Shown one piece after another: positions 33,711-43,156 of a stretch of DNA of 64,000 nucleotides. A program made the translations under genes and the position numbers. Location: contig JARDYH010000003.1 in the NCBI GenBank assembly GCA_029215795.1, positions 176,898,382-176,962,381 on the forward strand, read 5' to 3'. A model generated the notes under the pieces. The model saw only the letters and a program-made list of their open reading frames with translations. It searched no databases and was not told the origin of the DNA. Position 1 is the first letter of the stretch, and each line of letters begins with the position of its first letter. Source of the stretch: Anniella stebbinsi (taxonomy: Eukaryota > Chordata > Lepidosauria > Squamata > Anniellidae).

Positions 33711-33945
33711 ACTTTCTTGGCAGGGGGTGTGGATGATGGTTTCGGGGCTCTCTTAGCAGGAGGAGCGGGGGATGGTTTCGGGGCTCTCTTAGCGGGGGGT
33801 GCGGAGGATGCTTTCGGGGTGGCCTTGGCAGGTGGAGTGGGGGATGGTTTCGGTGCTCTCTTAGCAGGGGTTGCGGATGATGCTTTCGGGGCGGCCTTGG
33901 CAGGTGGAGCGGGGGATGCTGTTGGGGCGACCTTGGCAGGGGGTG
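33711..33945 (-). repeat. 36-bp tandem repeat coding PAKxAPKxSxxP units
   Basis: On the minus strand about seven units of 12 residues follow one another, e.g. PAKAAPKASSAT, PAKRAPKPSPTP, PAKATPKASSAP, PAKRAPKPSPAP, PAKRAPKPSSTP. The Ala/Lys/Pro composition with S/T-P-x-K motifs resembles histone H1 tails. It lies between the SANT-like domain and the acidic region of the Harbinger second protein. Confidence 0.8.
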
Positions 33946-35332
33946 ATGGCCGTGGGTCGACCGGCCTTGCCGGAGGCTCCTGTTTCAGTTTGGTTGACGT
34001 GTGCGCGGGGGCTCATTGGTGGCGACACCGCTGCCCGCCGTGTGGCCCAGGATGACGTTGTGACGCTCTAACAGCAGGCGTGACAGTTCGTCGTAGAAGG
34101 GCATGGTGCATGGCTGGGCGCCAGTTCTTTTATTGTGAGTGACGACCTCCTTGAACTTCCTCTTGAGTCCGTGGAGCTTGTCCTTGCATTGCTTTCCATT
34201 GCGGTCGTATCCCTGTTCCTGCATTTTCTCGGCTAGCCATGGGTAGAGCTTATCGTGCCTGGCAGTGGCCATGATCCTCCTGGCTTCCGGGCTCCCCCAG
34301 AGCTCTATGAAGTGGCCGATCTCCTCGGACCAGCGCAGCGCTCTGCGTCTTTCCTGGGGGTCCTGGCTGCTCCCCTCTTCAGAGGATTGTGAGTCGGTGT
34401 CCTCGGCCGGATCGTCCCTTGGCCCCTCTCCCTCTGGCTCCATGTTGCCAATGGGTGTGTGGTTCGGTGGTGAGGGTGGTCTGTGCCTTGGGCTGCCTTT
34501 CCCAGTCCCGTGTGGATGTGTGTCGGTGGGTGCTGGTGGGATCTAGTGCCTGCTGTGAATGTGCCCTGTGCATAGGCGTTGCTGTCTGTGGTGGTCAGGG
34601 CCTCTTCGTGTCCTTGGGATTGTTGTGCATGCCTTCGTTGGTTTTCCACAACATCCGCAGGTGGGTGGCTGTTGCCCATGGCCACCAATTGCCTAGGCAT
34701 TTCTAGCGTGTTGGGGATAGGCTTCGCTTACGCTCGCTGTCCAGCCATGTTGGGCGAATGGGGGGGGGGAGCCAGCTGGACGCAGCTTCCCCTGCCATCG
34801 TCCTTCTGGGTGATGCGAGGGTGGGGGTGCCGTTGCGGTGGGGGGTCTACTCTGGATGGGGTGTCATTCCCCCTGTTGGGGGGGCTACCCCTTGTTCCTG
34901 GGCGCCTGGGGTTGTCTCCCCCTCCCCCCTCCCCCCCTTGCCCATGGCTCCATTCTGGTGCTCTTCCATGTCCGTTTGGGTGGCTGACTGGGCACCCTGC
35001 GTGAGTGCTTGCAGGAGCTGGCTCCTTTTTGAGCTCCGTGCCGGCTGCCTGGTGGGGGAGGCGGGCATTCTGGTTGCTATGGCGGCGTAACCAGCGCTCC
35101 GTTTCATCCGTCCCTGAGCTCCCGTCCATTTTCTGCTGCTCTTGCCGCTCTCCTCTATGGTCTTTTGAGTTAACGTACTCACCTCAGTTGATTACCCCAC
35201 GCACCTCGAGTGGCTGAATTCGGACAACACATTAGTCAATTGACTAACTTTTAAACAACTCGCAAGTGAGTTGTTTAACTCCGTTGTTTAAAACTGCAAC
35301 TTAAACAACCGTGGGTTGGTTAACCGTGGTGT

Positions 35333-35419
35333 GGCTCATTTCGGACAACACGTTAGGTTAACCCACTGACGGTTGTTTAACTTAACAACCGTTGGTTAAC
35401 GTGTCGTCCGAATTGAGCC
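35333..35419. repeat. Harbinger terminal inverted structure, 87-bp hairpin
   Basis: GGCTCATTTCGGACAACACG on the left and, inverted, GGCTCAATTCGGACGACACG on the right. The arms continue as GTTAACC and 'ggttgttt' pairs almost to the centre. A further direct copy of the end (tggctgaattcggacaacac) is at 35211-35230. So the right end carries either repeated termini or a small MITE inserted beside the end of the large element. Confidence 0.7.
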
Positions 35420-36073
35420 TATGTGTAACACAAAAATGGGGAGAATTTGAACAGCAAGAAACTGAGGCATATGCAAAGGCAACTCTTAATATGATAAATC
35501 CTAGGTGTTATCCCAGTTACATGTTAGTCATACAATATTATTTTGAGGAAAAATCTGTCTAAAAATAGTTTTCTATTTGAGATGCATTATAGTCCAAAGG
35601 TTATTCATCATGAAATAAGGATTAGTTTTTAATTATGTAGCATGAGGCTGTATATTCATGCAATGTTTAAATTTATTGGTAAATGAATTCCATTAGTCCA
35701 TTCACAATGTCATGCTCTTCCAGAGGTTTCTGTAAGATTATTGGGCAATTTTTCTATCTAGAAGATAGATGCTTGGTTTGTGTCTGCGGAGATCATAATC
35801 CCATTATTCCTTTGCAAATCTATGTACACAGAATCAACCCCTTACCTCTTAAGTGCTAAGTTTCAAAAAAGTCAATGAATAGATTGTTGGGAGTGAAATA
35901 CATCGGCACAAGAAGCTAAAAATGAAATCTGCATCTGCTTGTAAATATTAAGATTATACCAGCAAGAATGAGTCTTTGGTAACTCTGAGTTGTGTAAAAT
36001 ATGTATTAAGCTTATAGCAAGGAAGAGTGCACTTGGTGGGGGGGAGTCACATAATTAAATCGAGTCTTTCTGA

Positions 36074-36205
36074 GTAGTGATTAAAATCGTGATTTAAATC
36101 ATGATTTAAATCAAATTGATTTAAATCAAATCCACCCTGGTAGTGATTTAAATTGTGATTTAAATCATGATTTAAATCAAATTGATTTAAATCAAATCCA
36201 CCCTG
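36074..36205. repeat. 66-bp tandem duplication of a GATTTAAATC palindrome repeat
   Basis: Two units, 36074-36139 and 36140-36205, differ at two positions. Each contains several copies of the palindromic GATTTAAATC/ATTTAAAT motif and ends 'aaatccaccctg', a reptile interspersed repeat I recognise. The 63-codon frame across it (FDLNQFDLNHDLNH) is a translation of the repeat, not a gene. Confidence 0.75.
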
Positions 36206-36930
36206 CTTATAAACCATAATATATTGGCAGACTTCCAAGTTTGTACTGATTTTTTAGTGTGTGTTTTTTAAAGCCTATTGCCGAGTGTCCACCAAGCTGT
36301 TTGAAATTTTAGAATATATTGTACCAGAATCATGTATGGTGATGTGGCCATCTTTTGGTATGGTCTTTCATGGTGCCCTTTTTTCAGTGCAATATCACGG
36401 GGGTTGAAACAGAGGCTATCTGAATATATTTTTACTGAGAGAATCCAGATATACTTATTGAAGCAAGATTATCAGGAAATTATTTGGACAAAAAAATTGT
36501 TTGCTTGATGAAAATGGTGAATACAGGGGCTTTGTAAGTGAAAGCTGAATTGATACAACTTGTACTTTACTTTTAGAGAGAGAATGGTGAACCCATGGTT
36601 TTGCAATGATTCAGAAGTTGAACTAACAATACAATAGAACCAGAATAGCTATAATTATCCTCATGAGGATTGTCCATGTCACTATCTGTTCTCCATTGCA
36701 TGCTACTGGATGAATAAAATACTTTTAACAGGAAAGAGGAAGGAGATAAAATACTTTATTTATGACATTTCAGGAAGAATAGACTTTTGTATGTTTAACT
36801 AATAAAATATGAAGATGCTTACTACTTACAAAGCTACATCAGTTACTGACAACTGGAATAGTTGCATAGTAGTCTTATTTCATTAATAGTATAAACTGTC
36901 CTTACTATTCTGCAAGAATTAATGTATTTC

Positions 36931-37760
36931 GTAGCTTGGGGGTTCTCCTAGAACCATCTCTGTCACTTGAGGCGCAGGTGGCCTCAGTGGCATGGAGTGC
37001 CTTCTACCAACTTCAGTTGGTGGCCCAGCTACGTCCCTATCTGGACAGGGATAACCTGGCTTCAATTGTCCATGCTCTGGTAACCTCTAAGTTAGATTAC
37101 TGCAATGCACTCTACGTGGGGCTGCCTTTGAAGGTGGTTCGGAAGCTGCAGCTTGTGCAAAATGCAGCGGCCAGATTGATAACCGGAACCAGTAGGTTTG
37201 AACATATAAGACCTACTCTGGCCCGCTTGCATTGGCTGCCTGTATGTTTCCGAGCCCGGTTCAAGGTGCTGGTTTTAACCTATAAAGCCTTACACGGCTT
37301 GGGACCACAATACCTGATGGAACGCCTTTCCCAACATGAACCTACCCGAACACTACGTTCAACATCTAAGGCCCTCCTCCGAGTGCCTCCTCCGAGGGAA
37401 GCTCGGAGGTCGGCAACAAGAGAGAGGGCCTTCTCTGTGGTGGCTCCCCAATTGTGGAACAATCTCCCCGACGAGGCCCGCCTGGCGCCAACATTGTTAT
37501 CTTTTCGGCGCCAGGTCAAGACTTTCCTCTTCTCTCAGGCATTTGGCAATATCTGAGGAGCCTGGGTTTGTTTTGTTTTTGTAGCTTTTTGAAGTGTTGA
37601 AGTGGTTTTAAATGTACAGATTGTGTGTATGTTGTATGTTTTTGCTGTTTTAATTTTTGTGTATTGTTTTTAATTGTTTTTAATCCTATGTAAACCGCCC
37701 AGAGAGCTTCGGCTGTGGGTCGATATACAAATGTAATAAATAAATAAATAAATAAATAAA
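36931..37760 (+). mobile_element. L2-type LINE, 5'-truncated, with intact C-terminal frame
   Basis: Open frame 36936-37556 (206 codons): LGVLLEPSLSLEAQV, YLDRDNLASIVHALV, CNALYVGLPLKVVRKLQ, LWNNLPDEAR, FRRQVKTFLFSQAF. This is the post-reverse-transcriptase part of an L2-clade protein. A 3' UTR with 'accgcccagagagcttcggc' and a tail (aaat)n at about 37735-37760 follow. Same subfamily as 32379-33184, opposite orientation, no stops in the retained part. Confidence 0.88.
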
Positions 37761-38696
37761 CTTTTTAATCCATCAATTAAATATTTGTATATGTTAAGGA
37801 AGTAGTCTAAAGTTCATTAAGAGCATTGAAATTTGTAGTGGTGGGTAGTGGCAGATTCCAATTTAATGTGAAGAATAGTATGTCAGATAATTGTGCTGCT
37901 CTTTGTACAATTTTATTTGGACTAGTGAATAGATTAATTTCTGTTGGTATAACTGTTTCCAGTTTAAGAGCAGGGGATGTGGAATGAAGGTTTGTGAATA
38001 TACCAGTAGCTGTTGTCATTTTAGATGAATGAATTGGAAAGGTCTTGTGATGAAAAGAGTGGGGTCAGACAGTGAGTCTACAACACTATTGAAGCACAAA
38101 CCATGGAATGTTATGTGTACATCATTTTTAATAGGCAAAGCTAGTGAGACACATTTATCGTTTTGGTTTGCAAGTCCTGGATTAGATGATGTATTATGCA
38201 AAGTAGCTCACTAAATTGCTGATGTCTCCTATCCCTTGTAATCCTTTTATTAAAGGATCAAGGCTGGGCACACATTTGAACTCTGCTTTTTTAAACAGTA
38301 GTACTAAATTGAGGAAAATAGACAGCTTTCCTTACCCTGTATGCTATTGTAAATGTTCTTATAAACAGAGACTGTCTCTATTCTTGCCATTTTCAGCTGT
38401 AGAAAATGCTTGTTTTCATACCTTTGTGAGGCTTCAAGTTTGTAAGCAAATTCTTTATCAGATTGTTATTAAATTAGTAAGAGGGGTCCTTTGGACACAG
38501 CCTGTTTCAGCTACAGTTTTCAATAAATATAGAATGTATGATTATCTGTGTTTAAAAAGTAACAATTGATTCCTCTAGTTAAATAGACATGTACTGTACA
38601 AAAGATATTGACCTACATTTAGGACTACAGAGTACCTGTCTTTGCATAGGGCTAAACATAATTTTTAAATACGGTTTGTTTTCCTTAACTATGTTG

Positions 38697-38775
38697 CATT
38701 TATTTTATTTATTATTTATTTACATTATTTATATACCACTCAATGAACTAACACAGATTCCAGAGCGGTGAACAT
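38697..38775 (-). mobile_element. L2 3' tail fragment
   Basis: 'tttatttattatttatttac', then 'tatataccactcaatgaac' and 'agagcggtgaac' is the complement of the L2 3' end (compare 32379-32445). Too short to hold coding sequence. Confidence 0.5.
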
Positions 38776-40309
38776 AGGTAACATAGATGTTCATTCTCAA
38801 TACCTAAATCATGATTAATCATTGTCTGGTTGAATTAGGTTTCCTTAGTGTAGGTAAGCATTGGATCTGTAGCAAACAAATAATTGTTAAGGCCATTAGC
38901 CCCACCTTGTTGCTTGCATGGTGACAAGCAGAAGTTTCTGGAGTCAATATGGCTATTGGAGGCAAAATGTACCTAAACCATGATCTCTCTGTATTGGATC
39001 TTAACCAGAACTAAAGTACTAATCATGGTTAAGAATTGTTTCTACATTGGCCTCCACTCATAATTGGAACTACATCAAATACTTAACTGAGGCCAGTAGT
39101 AAACTAGTGCTTCTCACCCAGCTGTAAGTATCAGGCCTGATAGCTCTTTCCATTGATGCTCCAGGAATGATATAATTTTCTCAGTGTGTTGTGTTCATTC
39201 TCACATCTGAATTGTATATTCAGTTGTGGGTATCACAGGTCAAGAGGGATGTTGACAGCTGAAAACAGGAAATTTACAGTGACAAGATAGGTCATGACGA
39301 AAGAGAAAAGCATTGTTAAGGCTAGAGAAAAAGCCTGAAGTCCAGAGAGTTACTTTGGCGTGCTCAGTAGCTCATGTGTGTACAGTGGACTACAGATCCC
39401 CGTGCTTTATATTTTTAAAACAGCTTTTGAAACGCAACTGAATTTCAAAAGTAGTTTGTCATGCAACATGTAGAAGCTGCAGTACACTAAACTTTACTCC
39501 AAAGTGCTACTGGACACTGGAACTAGTCATGCTGCTCTCTGGACTGTGAGACAAAAGATACTGGCTAGGTTCAAAATGAGCACACAACTAGTCCAGTGTG
39601 TCCAAAGACTTGTTCTAGGATAGCCACCTCTGCCTCATAGCAGTCCACTGGGCTTCTAAAAAAAAATAATAGTGATATGTTCGTGAGTGTTGGCTACTGA
39701 AAGCACAGAAGTCAATACCCACTAGGAGAGTTCAACTCTTGGGATCACCTAATACTCCTCTTTAAAACCTAGCTATTATTATAATTCAATGGGATTTTCT
39801 ATTCCTTTTCCCCTCCCTGCATCACTGAATGCCCCCTCCATATCTGCTCTGGAGGGGGCTCCAGCTGTCCATAGTAGATAGGGGGGATAGGGGGCTGCAT
39901 GGGAGAGGGGGACGTTGTTCTGCTGGTAATGCCTTATGCTGATAATTTTCAGAAGAACCTCATCATTTATTCCCCTATCATTTGAGGACTAACAGACAGT
40001 GACAGCCCCTTACATCATATTGGTGTCACTCTAAAGGGCTCTGGGGCTTGCCACTGGAAGGAAGTAGCTGAAAATCCCCTATTTACAAGTAAATATGTGC
40101 ATGTTGTGCTTTAGATCCCAATAATTTTAACCTACAGGGTGATTTAATGTTAGTGTTGAGAAGAACTTCCTGTTTGATAAGAAGAGTTCAACAACTGAGT
40201 AAGCTGCACCAGCTGGTTGTGTAATTTCTTTCCTTGGTGGATTTCAGTGGAGGAAAAGCTGGTGTTGATATCTGTGGATACTTTAGTTATAGGACTTCAA
40301 GCCTTAGGG

Positions 40310-40447
40310 CAGGGGTGGGGAACCTGTAGTCTACCAGATGATGTTGGACTATGGCTTCTATCAGATGAATCCAGTATGGCCTATGGTCAGGCATGATAGA
40401 AATTGTAATTCAACAACATTTAGAGGACAGCAGGTTCCTCACCCCTT
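40310..40447. mobile_element. hAT-type palindromic MITE
   Basis: CAGGGGTGGGGAACCTG at the left end and, inverted, AGGGGTGAGGAACCTG at the right. The interior arms 'gatgttggactatggcttc' and 'ttgtaattcaacaac' are inverted. A second diverged palindromic piece (40470-40560, 'gatgggagttgaagtccaaa') follows, with a 10-bp C run at 40564-40573. Target duplication not clear. Confidence 0.6.
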
Positions 40448-41032
40448 AATTTAGGACAATGAGTTGGAGTAGCTCAACTTTCCCCAATATGGACCTGGGG
40501 TTGATGGGAGTTGAAGTCCAAAACATGGAGATCATTGGGTTGTTGAAGGCTGGAGTAGCTGAGCCCCCCCCCCAACTTTGTATGATTTTACATTTGAAAT
40601 GAATGGCCTTTTCAAAGGGGACAGACACATGGGGTAGATCACCACTAGCACCGTAGCAATTATTTAGTGTTAATCAGCTGGCTGTACTCCACTGAAGTAA
40701 ACTGGGAAATTCTTATGGGAAATTCCTATGAACATCATAGGAGTCTTGTAAATAAAAAAGGGGGTCATTTGATAAGGGAAAATAAACCAGAATATAATCA
40801 ATTTATAAAGAAAAAATAAAATTGGCATTGTGAGCAATAGCTAGTGCAAAGAGTGTCTATTAACATGATAAGATCTTTGTCAGTACAGTATTCTGTAATT
40901 CACTTGTTCTCATTGCCTTTTGGCAGCTACATATTTTTAGTACCAGGTTTTAGGATATCTATGGGCAGTGGGAGAAAAAATGTTTTAAAATACATTAAAA
41001 TCTTTCAAAAATGTTAATAACAAAACAGGTAT

Positions 41033-41122
41033 TCTTGGTTATATCTGGACTTATTCTTTGAGTAGAATCATTAAAAATCAATGGGACTTAAATTAGTCAT
41101 GACTAACTCTGGATCCAACTCT
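41033..41122. repeat. Foldback repeat, partial
   Basis: 'tctttgagtagaatcatt', 'atcaatgggacttaaattag', 'tcatgactaactctggatcc' matches half of the 16671-16799 family. Confidence 0.5.
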
Positions 41123-41289
41123 CTAACATTTATATGAGAAATAATTCTCCAAATAGGTATACCACCCTTGAAAAAGTGTCTTTGATTCCTCCCTCAAAAG
41201 CTATATTGTTTGGTTGAATATGCTAATTATGCACTTTTATTGGTAAATGTCTCATAATTTTATATTGTTTCTTTTGTTGTGTTATAGAT

Positions 41290-41512
41290 GATTATGATGA
41301 TGATGATGATGATAATAATAATTATTATTAAAAGCATATAAAATTAATACATTATTAAAATACCAATAAAACTCTTGAATTTGACTGGGTAGGCCTGCCT
41401 GAAGAGATCAGTCTTTATAGCTTCCTTAAATTCTGGAAGACTGTTAAGTTGGCGGATCTCTCCCAGCAGGCCGTTCCACAGTCTGGGAGCGGCAGAAGAG
41501 AAGGTCCTTTTT
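41290..41512 (-). mobile_element. L2 3' end fragment
   Basis: A (GAT)n/(AAT)n tail (about 41290-41330), then 'taggcctgcctgaagagatc' and 'cagcaggccgttccacagtc', to 'ggcagaagagaaggtcc', parallel to 43157-43450. Same subfamily as the long-ORF copy at 43157-44841. Confidence 0.8.
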
Positions 41513-42277
41513 GTTGTAGAACAAAATCATGAAACGGGCAATCCTTAGCCAGATCTGTGTAACTCATCATTAGATGTCCTTTAGCACTCCTTTTATATGA
41601 GGCGCAGGCCAGGTTTTCCTTGTTGCATGTGTATCACCATAAATCAGTGCAGGCAACAAGATGAAGATGCCAACATGTGTGTTGACAATTGAGGCATATA
41701 GGATGTCTGTACTCATAGAGCACCCCTTTTCCAAAATCTATCACTAGCTCTGTCTTTGTCCCCTGATATTGAAATACATATTTTCATAACAGTAAGTCTG
41801 AATGTAAATACTAGAGTTACTAAATAACATTGGCTGCTGAATTCTGCATCTAGAGAATCTCACTTTCATTATTTTTAATATGGTAGTGAAACAAGGCTGT
41901 GGTAAATCCTAATGAAGTCTTCAAAGTCAAGGAATACAGTGTAAATTTACATAATATATAGATAGTTGGTAGAATTCAGATTTCCTTAGTGAAGAATCTT
42001 GATTAGTTTAGCTCTGAGAACATACAACCCTCAAAGGAAGCTTTATGAATTGCTAACAAAGTAGTCTTGTTGCCTCAAGAACAGGAAAGTAACTCTTTGT
42101 CAAAGATCCATTTGGCTTTTGGAGGAGCTTACTTATGCTGGAGGGACTGTACATTCAGTGGTGTAGCAATAGTAATAACTACAAGAAAGTCCAGAGGAGT
42201 TAACTATATTAATTAAATGCCATTGTTAATATCCCTTTGGTCACAGGCATTAATCTCTGCACTAACCAGAGAACATT

Positions 42278-42279
<2 letters not shown>

Positions 42280-42314
<35 letters not shown>

Positions 42315-42442
42315 TATTTATTTATCACCCGCCTCTCCCAACGGATCGAGGCGGGGAACAACACCAAACACAAAATACAAAAACTGATTAAAAGCAGATA
42401 AAACCAGTACATCATTAAAACACCAATAAAACACCAATAAAA
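42280..42442 (-). mobile_element. L2 3' UTR fragment
   Basis: An (AAT)n tail, then 'cacccgcctctcccaacgga', 'gaggcggggaacaacacc' and 'aaaacaccaataaaac'. Only the untranslated 3' end is present. Confidence 0.75.
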
Positions 42443-42491
42443 CATTTCCTCGCTTATTCCATATTGGACTAGTTTAAAAGCTTGTCCAAGG

Positions 42492-42877
42492 TAGGGATGG
42501 ATGGACTCACTTGCGTCTGACTTTTCAGATGCTCGTCCTGCCAACTGCCCCCACTCGTGGCACCGTGCAAGCTTCTTTGAGGCTTGGCGAGCATCCAATG
42601 ATGTGAGTCCATCTGCCCTCATCCGGAGCCTCCATTGTGCACAACAATGGAAGCTCCAGAAATTGCATATGTCCCCCGTTGCATATATGGTAGCTATAAA
42701 GGTCCCATTGACGTAGGATTAAAGGTGTGAATGGCCACCATTTACATAACGGGGGAAATATGAAATTTCTGGAGCCTTCCTTGTGCGCAGCCGTGGACAG
42801 TGAGCTGGGTCCAGGGGGATGGATACAGGGGAGTCTGTTGGATTCCCGGATCCGGTTGGGTGCCCGCAACATCCCTA
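42492..42877. mobile_element. hAT-type foldback element with 8-bp TSD
   Basis: Ends TAGGGATG and, inverted, TAGGGATG. Flanks are gtccaagg (42484-42491) and gtccagag (42878-42885), an 8-bp duplication with two mismatches. An internal foldback pairs 'ggaagctccagaaattgc' (about 42648) with 'aaatttctggagccttcc' (about 42763-42780). GC-richer than the surroundings. No transposase frame. Confidence 0.65.
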
Positions 42878-43156
42878 GTCCAGAGGACCAGCTTCTAAAA
42901 GACTGACTATGTATTACAGCGCTAAACAGGAATTGGTGGAAGCTATGTTGCCCCAAAGATAGAAAGTTAGTATGGGTAAATACTACTACTGACACCAAAA
43001 ATAAAATTTAAAAAAATCCTGCATCTCAAAGCAGCATAAGATTTTTATTAATGTTTTTTTCAGCAAAGTTCTCGAACATTTACTTGGAACCAATATCATA
43101 TATGTTATGTTACTGTTCATATGTTTGTCCACAGGAAACATTCTCAATGTGAGGAC

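Larger units (their letters stand above)
31424..34443 (-). pseudogene. Harbinger Myb/SANT-like DNA-binding protein gene, disrupted
   Basis: Starts MEPEGEGPRDD at 34443. Residues ~38-125 form a Myb/SANT-like (trihelix-type) domain: RWSEEIGHFIELW, then LAEKMQEQGYDR, KQCKDKLHGLKRKF and PFYDELSRLL. A frameshift near 33990 follows, then a PAK/APK-rich repeat (33711-33945), a Ser/Thr/Pro-rich stretch (33500-33667), an acidic segment ending EPELSPS, the L2 insertion, and a Glu-rich then helical region (32334-31670, containing NAQRCVRMCNRCRADRLQ). A second frameshift near 31670 leads to a basic/acidic C-terminus ending VERPTQDDMA at 31424. In this superfamily the protein carries the nuclease to the nucleus and to the element ends. 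Inactive here. Confidence 0.82.
29640..35419 (-). mobile_element. Relic of an autonomous PIF/Harbinger transposon
   Basis: A GC-rich block in an AT-rich intron carrying the two genes diagnostic of the superfamily, both on the minus strand: a Myb/SANT-like protein gene (31424-34443) and a DDE nuclease gene (29645-30548). The right end is a terminal repeat (inverted: GGCTCAATTCGGACGACACG). The left end is truncated within the nuclease gene near 29640. A ~0.8 kb L2 (32379-33184) is inserted in the Myb gene. Without it the relic is about 5 kb. Dead through truncation, a nonsense codon, frameshifts and the insertion. Confidence 0.88.

Noticed and set aside
33393..34055. 220-codon plus-strand frame with Gly/Ala/Asp repeats (LAGGAGDGFGAL)
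   Set aside because: It is the reverse of the PAK/APK tandem repeat. The minus-strand reading continues into the SANT-like domain, so the plus reading is a by-product.
29388..35430. 'gcctatgtg' at 29390 and 35417 as the target duplication of the whole Harbinger relic
   Set aside because: Harbinger elements duplicate 3 bp, the left copy is ~250 bp outside the recognisable element, and no terminal repeat adjoins it. Probably coincidence.
36074..36205. CRISPR-like array
   Set aside because: Only two adjacent copies with no spacers, in a vertebrate intron. It is a tandem duplication of an interspersed repeat.
36047..36238. 63-codon frame with FDLNQFDLNHDLNH repeats
   Set aside because: Direct translation of a 66-bp tandem palindromic repeat, not a protein gene.
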